Part shown: positions 59,942-64,000 of the stretch, one piece after another
Layout: each line of letters starts with the position of its first letter
How positions within the stretch are numbered: position 1 is the stretch's first letter
Assembly (NCBI RefSeq): GCF_028435365.1
Contig: NZ_JAGTJJ010000005.1
Span: forward strand, 62,001-126,000
Direction: 5' to 3'
Source: Polyangium jinanense
Lineage (GTDB): Bacteria > Myxococcota > Polyangia > Polyangiales > Polyangiaceae
Length of the DNA stretch: 64,000 bases
Notes under the pieces: generated by a model
Databases searched by the model: none
What the model saw: only the letters and a program-made list of their open reading frames with translations
What the model was told of the DNA's origin: nothing
Translations under genes and position numbers: made by a program

Positions 59942-60835
59942 TTAGCTCCCTGTGCCGAGACTCGGCCGCATCTTGTCGAGCCACGCCCTCGCCGCGGCCT
60001 CGTCCCGCGAGAAATTTCGATGCAAAGGCCTGCCGGTGAGCTTCGACACCGCACGTTGGACCATTTCGAGGACCACCTGAATATGGAAGTCCGCACCAAA
60101 CACGGCCATCGCGTGGGGCGGCACGCGCCTCGCCCAGGCGCTCATCTGGTCCCGCGCCGCCGCGTCGAGGTCGACGGTCTCGGACATATCGAAAAGGATG
60201 AGGTAATAGGGGCGCGGACGGGCCCACGCCTCCATCCGCGAGAGCGCGGCCTTGCCAATGTCGTTCGTGACAGCGCCCCGCGCCTTGAGCACCACGAGGT
60301 CCGGCGACTCGATGACGATGTCGAGGCTGCCCGTCTCCGGGTCCGACCCCCTCCTCGTGGAAGGAGGCCCCTCGGCGCCGCTTGACCGTGCGGGCGTCTC
60401 TCGAAGGGCGTCCGAAAGGAGCCCTGTCGCGATCACGCGCACGCGGCTCGCCGGCTCGGCGAGGAGCGCCGCTTCGAGAGCGGAGGCGAGCTCCTGCGTG
60501 TCCTCGGGCTTCTGGATGGCACCGTCGGCGCCGAGCCGATCCGCGAGCTTCTGCAAGAGACCCTTGTGCATGTTGCTGCACAGGATCACGCGTACGCGCG
60601 GCGCGCTCGAGGTCTCCCGGATCATTCGCACCAGACGTGGGCCGTCGAGTTGCGGCATATTCACGTCGAGCAACACCACATCGCAAGACGTCTCCCGGAT
60701 CGCCTGCAAGCTCCCCTGCGGCCCGTGGTTGAAACGCGCGATGAAACCCGCACCTTCGAGCGCAGATGCCGCGTTCCGGCCGAAGTCGTCGTCATCATCG
60801 ATGATGAGGACTTTTCTCCTGCCGGAAGGAAGCAT
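59942..60835 (-). CDS. Receiver protein with C-terminal STAS/SEC14-like domain
   Basis: A 297-residue protein: receiver domain (KVLIIDDDDDFGRNAASALEGAGF, VVLLDVNMPQLDGPRLVRMIRE with the phospho-Asp, VILCSNMHKG and the Lys in AIQKPEDTQEL), a linker with Gly/Ser/Pro, and a C-terminal domain of about 125 residues (LDIVIESPDLVVLKARGAVTNDIGKAALSRMEAWARPRPYYLILFDMSETVDLDAAARDQMSAWARRVPPHAMAVFG) resembling STAS/SEC14-type domains. It opens the chemosensory operon. The C-terminal domain may bind a partner when the receiver is phosphorylated. Start at ATG 60835; the longer frame upstream lacks a signal. Confidence 0.75.
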   Translation of the reverse strand: MLPSGRRKVLIIDDDDDFGRNAASALEGAGFIARFNHGPQGSLQAIRETSCDVVLLDVNMPQLDGPRLVRMIRETSSAPRVRVILCSNMHKGLLQKLADRLGADGAIQKPEDTQELASALEAALLAEPASRVRVIATGLLSDALRETPARSSGAEGPPSTRRGSDPETGSLDIVIESPDLVVLKARGAVTNDIGKAALSRMEAWARPRPYYLILFDMSETVDLDAAARDQMSAWARRVPPHAMAVFGADFHIQVVLEMVQRAVSKLTGRPLHRNFSRDEAAARAWLDKMRPSLGTGS

Positions 60836-61151
60836 CCCCCGCCGAGAAGCTTGAAGGGGTGTGTTACGATGATTCAAAAGTTTCTCCCCATCTTTTGGGT
60901 AACAGAATCCACGACCCGGCGTCAATCGTAATCGCCACTTCTGGTCGTAAAAACGAACCTTCCCGACCCATCCGATGGTTCGGCACGGCGAGTAACGTCA
61001 ATATGATGACGATCCTGCCACCGCTTCGCGCAACGCGTGGTCAACGGCGAGACCATGCCGCTTCCGACCCCGCGTTGCGCGACTGGCTGGCGCACCTCCC
61101 CTGCCCTACGTCCAAAAATTCCGCGTCCCTCCTGGACGCGGAATCCTTGAT
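60836..61151. other. Intergenic region between the chemosensory operon and the esterase gene
   Basis: About 280 bases without a convincing gene. It must carry the promoter of the minus-strand chemosensory operon in its left part; no clear -35/-10 pair was found. The right part ends in the esterase terminator hairpin. No RNA gene recognised. Confidence 0.5.
61118..61144 (-). terminator. Rho-independent-like terminator of the esterase gene
   Basis: ATTCCGCGTCC (61118-61128) and GGACGCGGAAT (61134-61144) form an 11-bp perfect stem with a 5-base loop. On the minus strand the stem is followed by a run of T (from AAAAA at 61114-61118), as in an intrinsic terminator. It starts 8 bases after the stop of the esterase gene. 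Confidence 0.8.
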
Positions 61152-62582
61152 TTAAGGTGCCGGGGTTCCCGCGCAGGTCGCGGGGGCGCTCGTGGAACAG
61201 GATTTCTCGAAGGGTTTGCCCGCTACGCGATCCCCGAGGAAGGTCAGGATCTCGGGCAACGCCCACGTCGTGGCCTTCGTGTGCGAGGCGCCGGCGCACT
61301 CGAGGTAACGCATGGGCATCCCCGCCTCGCACAGCGACGCGAACGCGGCGCGTTCGGTCGGCGTATCGACCAGCGTGTCCGCCTCGCCCGTGACGAACAG
61401 GATGCCATAACTCTCCGCGTCCTTCTGGATGCGCGACACGCTCGTCGTGGTCAAACCATTCTCGGCGGCCATGCAGCCCCATGGCGCGAGCTCATCCAGC
61501 GTCCCCGACGCGGCGGCGTCGAGCACCGCGGGCTGGAAGATCGACGAAAGCATCTCCTTGCCCGCAAGGAAATCCCCCGGATCGCACCCCGCGCCCAGGG
61601 CCTCCACGACGTCCTGATCGAGCGGCGGGAGCAGCACCTCCGCGAGCTTGCCCTCCGCGCCGTACCAGCCCGCGCTCGCGCCATAAAAGGCGACCATGTT
61701 GTCGGTCGAGTTGCGCCTCGTGGTGAGCGCAAGCGTGCCCTCGCCGATCAAGTCCGCAGGCGGGACCGTGGTCGCAATGCCGACGACGTCGAACTCGCGC
61801 GCATAATAAGGCGCGAGACGATCCACCCAGAGCGCCGCGTGCCCGCCCTGGGATCCGCCCACCACGGCGAGCCGCGTCGAGGGTCGTGCGCCGCCCTCGC
61901 GGATCTCCTCGGGCAGGCGCAGGACCGCGCGGGCCGCGTCGAGCGACGCAATGGCCGTCGCCTGACCGACCAGGTACGGATGCAAAAAGCCCGTGGGCGG
62001 CTCCTCGTTCTTGAGGCCGATGTAATCGGGCGCCACGACGATGTAGCCGATCGACGCGAGCGCCGCCGCGAGCGCCGCAGTATCCGTCTCCGCGCTCGGA
62101 CCGCAGCCATCGGTGAAACCGCTGGTGCCATGCAGGACCATGAGCGTCGGCAACGCCTCTGCGCCCTCGGGCACGGTCGTCGGCCACGCGACGAGCGCCG
62201 TCGCCTCCACGGGCTTGCCGCGATCCTGCGTCACGTACGTGAACACGTGGGTCACGACGTCGTATTGCAACGAGACGGGCAGGTCTCCGAGCACCTCGCC
62301 CGCGAGCGCGTCGAGCAGGCCCTTGGGGTACGTTGCCGTCGGCCTGTGCGTGGTGATCTCGCCGAGCGCGAGATCCCTCTTCCAAGCGTGATCGGGCTGC
62401 CCGCAGCGGGCCGGGGCGTCGGCGAGGGCGTCGGTCTCGGGCGTCCCCGCGATCTCGGGGGCCGGGGTTTCCGGCGCACCCGGGACACTGGGCGGGGGAG
62501 TGTCCTCACCGCCGCACGCGGCGAGGGCGAGGGTGCTACCAAAAAGAATGCCGCGAGCGCGGCGAGCGAAAAGGTGCCTCAT
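61152..62582 (-). CDS. Lipoprotein alpha/beta hydrolase (secreted lipase/esterase-like)
   Basis: A 476-residue lipoprotein (lipobox LALAAC) with a Pro/Glu-rich linker. The fold is alpha/beta hydrolase: LPTLMVLHGTSGFTDGCGPS (oxyanion strand), IVVAPDYIGL, the nucleophile elbow GGSQGGHA with S244, ILFVTGEADTLVDTP containing the acid and YLECAGASHTKA with the His. The arrangement resembles secretory lipases of the LIP family and tannase-like esterases. It acts at the cell surface on an ester substrate that cannot be named. A perfect hairpin with a T run follows the stop codon. Confidence 0.85.
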   Translation of the reverse strand: MRHLFARRARGILFGSTLALAACGGEDTPPPSVPGAPETPAPEIAGTPETDALADAPARCGQPDHAWKRDLALGEITTHRPTATYPKGLLDALAGEVLGDLPVSLQYDVVTHVFTYVTQDRGKPVEATALVAWPTTVPEGAEALPTLMVLHGTSGFTDGCGPSAETDTAALAAALASIGYIVVAPDYIGLKNEEPPTGFLHPYLVGQATAIASLDAARAVLRLPEEIREGGARPSTRLAVVGGSQGGHAALWVDRLAPYYAREFDVVGIATTVPPADLIGEGTLALTTRRNSTDNMVAFYGASAGWYGAEGKLAEVLLPPLDQDVVEALGAGCDPGDFLAGKEMLSSIFQPAVLDAAASGTLDELAPWGCMAAENGLTTTSVSRIQKDAESYGILFVTGEADTLVDTPTERAAFASLCEAGMPMRYLECAGASHTKATTWALPEILTFLGDRVAGKPFEKSCSTSAPATCAGTPAP

Positions 62583-62647
62583 GGGCCGCGCACCTTACGC
62601 GTTGCGCCGCGGGCCGGCAATGGCAGCGCGCGAGCGACCTTTCGATC

Positions 62648-63034
62648 TCAAGCCGCGCGAGCCGCGCGTCCCGATCGCCAAAACAGGACCCCGGCCACGA
62701 GGGGCGTCAGCGCCGCGACGAGAACCGAGCCTGCCAAAAGCGTTCGTCCGCAGTCCCCGGAGCGAGCGCTCATCCACCAGCCCGGATGAAGCACCAAAAG
62801 CAGGAGCAAGGGCCACTGCTTCCGAAAGCCCGCGGCGCGCAGCCGAGGAACCAAGGTCGAGCCCACTGCCACGAGCAAGGTCACGCCCCACAGGATCCAG
62901 CCGAGCCGTTCGGCGCGGAGGATCGCTTCCATCGCCCCCGGACCCGAGCACGCAAATGCACGACCATCGACCGCCAGCACGGTTGCGACGATCCCGAGCA
63001 GGTACAACGGCCGGACGAAGTTCGTAGGACGCAT
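62648..63034 (-). CDS. Small membrane protein of unknown function
   Basis: A 128-residue membrane protein with four hydrophobic segments: PLYLLGIVATVLAVDGRAFA (possible signal or TM), LGWILWGVTLLVAVGSTLV, WPLLLLLVLHPGWWMS and TLLAGSVLVAALTPLVAGVLFW, with two Cys in periplasmic loops (CSGPG, GDCGRT). No family recognised. The strong TTGACA at 63065-63070 on the same strand is a possible -35 element, but the -10 is weak. Confidence 0.6.
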   Translation of the reverse strand: MRPTNFVRPLYLLGIVATVLAVDGRAFACSGPGAMEAILRAERLGWILWGVTLLVAVGSTLVPRLRAAGFRKQWPLLLLLVLHPGWWMSARSGDCGRTLLAGSVLVAALTPLVAGVLFWRSGRAARAA

Positions 63035-63263
63035 GGTTATGGTGGCTAGCAAACAGACTCCCGATGTCAAGGACGCCGCCCCGTTTCCGAATCGAACCCC
63101 GCGAATTCGAGCTTTCCGGCACCTTTGTATTCTCGATGCAATCGTAGCCCCGATCCTTGGTGTACAGAAGGATGAGCCGGCTCCACCCCGATACCGCTCG
63201 ATCGCGAAGGTCGCTTGAGCCATACGCCACGACGCGGTAACATGGCCCACGAGGTCGACTCCC

Positions 63264-64000
63264 ATGACGAACCGAATACGCGCGATCACGACCGTCGCCG
63301 CGCTGGCCACTGCGCTCGGTGGTTGCTCTTCGCGCGCGCTCCTGTTCGGGCCCGAGCCGCAGGTCTGGCAGCCGCGCGTCGAAATGTCCGGGCTCGGCAG
63401 CGGCCGTGTCGTCGTCGAAGAGCTGCCGGAAGGCTGCGGGGTCGAATGCCTCGACCACTGGGGCAAAGGAGTCGCGCTTCGGCTGAAGGCCATCCCCGAC
63501 GAGCATTCGACGTTCGTGGGCTGGGCCGGCGCGTGCTCGGGCACCGGCCCCTGCGAGCTCATGCCGGACCAGTTCTGGATGGCGGCCACGGCTCGTTTTG
63601 CCGACCGCGCGTCGATAGGGTCGACCGTCGTCGCGTCGCGAATCAACCCGAGCGGTGCCTGGGGCCTCGCCGTCACGGACGAAGGCGACGCGCTCGTCGC
63701 CGGCTCGGACGCCGATTTCCTTTCGCGCTTCGATGCCCACGGCCCCCGCGTCTTTCGCCTCTATGCTCGCGGCGCATCTGCCCGCGCCGTGGCATTCGAT
63801 CCGGAAGGCAATGCAATCGCGGTGGGGGTCGCGCGGCGCCCCGCGGGTGATGCCGCGGAGGTCGCTTGGCTCGGTCCGGTGGGCGACGCGCCGAGCGCCT
63901 TCATTGCCAAGATCGCGAGCCATGGGCGCGTGCTTTGGTCGCGTGTCGTTTCGGCATCACTCGGCGCCTCGCTCGACGCGGTCGCCGTCGACCCGGCCGG
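63264..64000 (+). CDS. Lipoprotein with InlB-type repeat and propeller start, 3' end missing
   Basis: Only the first 245 residues are present; the frame is open to the window end. The signal peptide has lipobox LGGC. Residues 38-115 form a divergent bacterial repeat: LGSGRVVVEELPEGCGVECLDHWGKGVALRLKAIPDEHSTFVGWAGACSGTGPCELMP, ending ATARF; such domains occur in surface proteins. From about 125 blades begin that resemble a beta-propeller (GLAVTDEGDALVAGS, AVAFDPEGNAIAVGVA). Probably a large surface lipoprotein. The ATG at 63264 gives the only good signal peptide. Confidence 0.72.
   Translation, partial: MTNRIRAITTVAALATALGGCSSRALLFGPEPQVWQPRVEMSGLGSGRVVVEELPEGCGVECLDHWGKGVALRLKAIPDEHSTFVGWAGACSGTGPCELMPDQFWMAATARFADRASIGSTVVASRINPSGAWGLAVTDEGDALVAGSDADFLSRFDAHGPRVFRLYARGASARAVAFDPEGNAIAVGVARRPAGDAAEVAWLGPVGDAPSAFIAKIASHGRVLWSRVVSASLGASLDAVAVDPA

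Noticed and set aside
63085..63105. GAATCGAACCCCGCG looked like an antisense tRNA T-arm
   Set aside because: The bases around the loop do not form a 5-bp T-stem and no acceptor or anticodon arm could be built.

Overview
The window is high-GC DNA carrying many secreted lipoproteins with Gly/Ser-rich linkers directly after a lipobox Cys, a chemosensory operon, several cytochrome or sensor lipoproteins and enzymes for large polysaccharides. This style (lipoprotein linkers such as SSSSSG and GGSGGAGG, VWA and fibro-slime lipoproteins, CheA-REC hybrids) is typical of myxobacteria of the Polyangium/Sorangium type. That assignment is an inference from gene content; no rRNA or other marker gene is present.

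Layout. 1-2.2 kb: a TOS1-like protein (truncated by the window edge) followed by a GH128 beta-1,3-glucanase, both families best known from fungi. 2.2-10 kb: mixed metabolism (luciferase-like monooxygenase, ferritin-like protein, an aldo/keto reductase divergent from a MarR regulator over a clear palindromic operator, a diheme cytochrome lipoprotein, an RsbR-like PAS-STAS protein). 10.5-17 kb: Cys-rich, VWA and other lipoproteins and a polytopic membrane protein. 17-26 kb: a ThiH-like radical SAM enzyme, lipoproteins, a protein whose N-terminus closely copies the zinc-binding and clamp region of RNA polymerase beta-prime (RpoC) fused to a propeller-like C-terminus, a CapA-family protein and a free-standing GyrB-like ATPase/transducer without TOPRIM.

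26-49 kb is a carbohydrate-utilisation region: a CBM3 lipoprotein; two divergent fibro-slime lipoproteins; a sugar ABC importer in which the binding protein is fused to the first permease, plus second permease, a GntR-headed regulator and a MalK/UgpC-type ATPase; a GH31 alpha-glucosidase; a GH87-like beta-helix enzyme; and two minus-strand operons that each begin with a carbohydrate-binding-like lipoprotein followed by a DUF5010-like TIM-barrel protein, the second operon continuing into a further binding lipoprotein and two related outer-membrane beta-barrels. Most of these transcription units share an upstream element, GTAAA-N8-TTT followed by RAYC, which suggests one regulon. A reasonable model is surface capture and cutting of an alpha-glucan (GH87, DUF5010-like), passage through the outer-membrane barrels, import by the ABC system and cleavage to glucose by GH31.

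49-52.7 kb holds a nitroreductase, a DoxX-like protein with a divergent LysR regulator, a ferredoxin and two small exported proteins. 52.7-60.8 kb is a minus-strand chemosensory operon (REC-STAS-like, Hpt-REC, CheW, CheR-TPR, CheW, MCP, CheA-REC) with no CheB. 61-64 kb has a lipoprotein esterase, a small membrane protein and the start of another lipoprotein that runs off the window.
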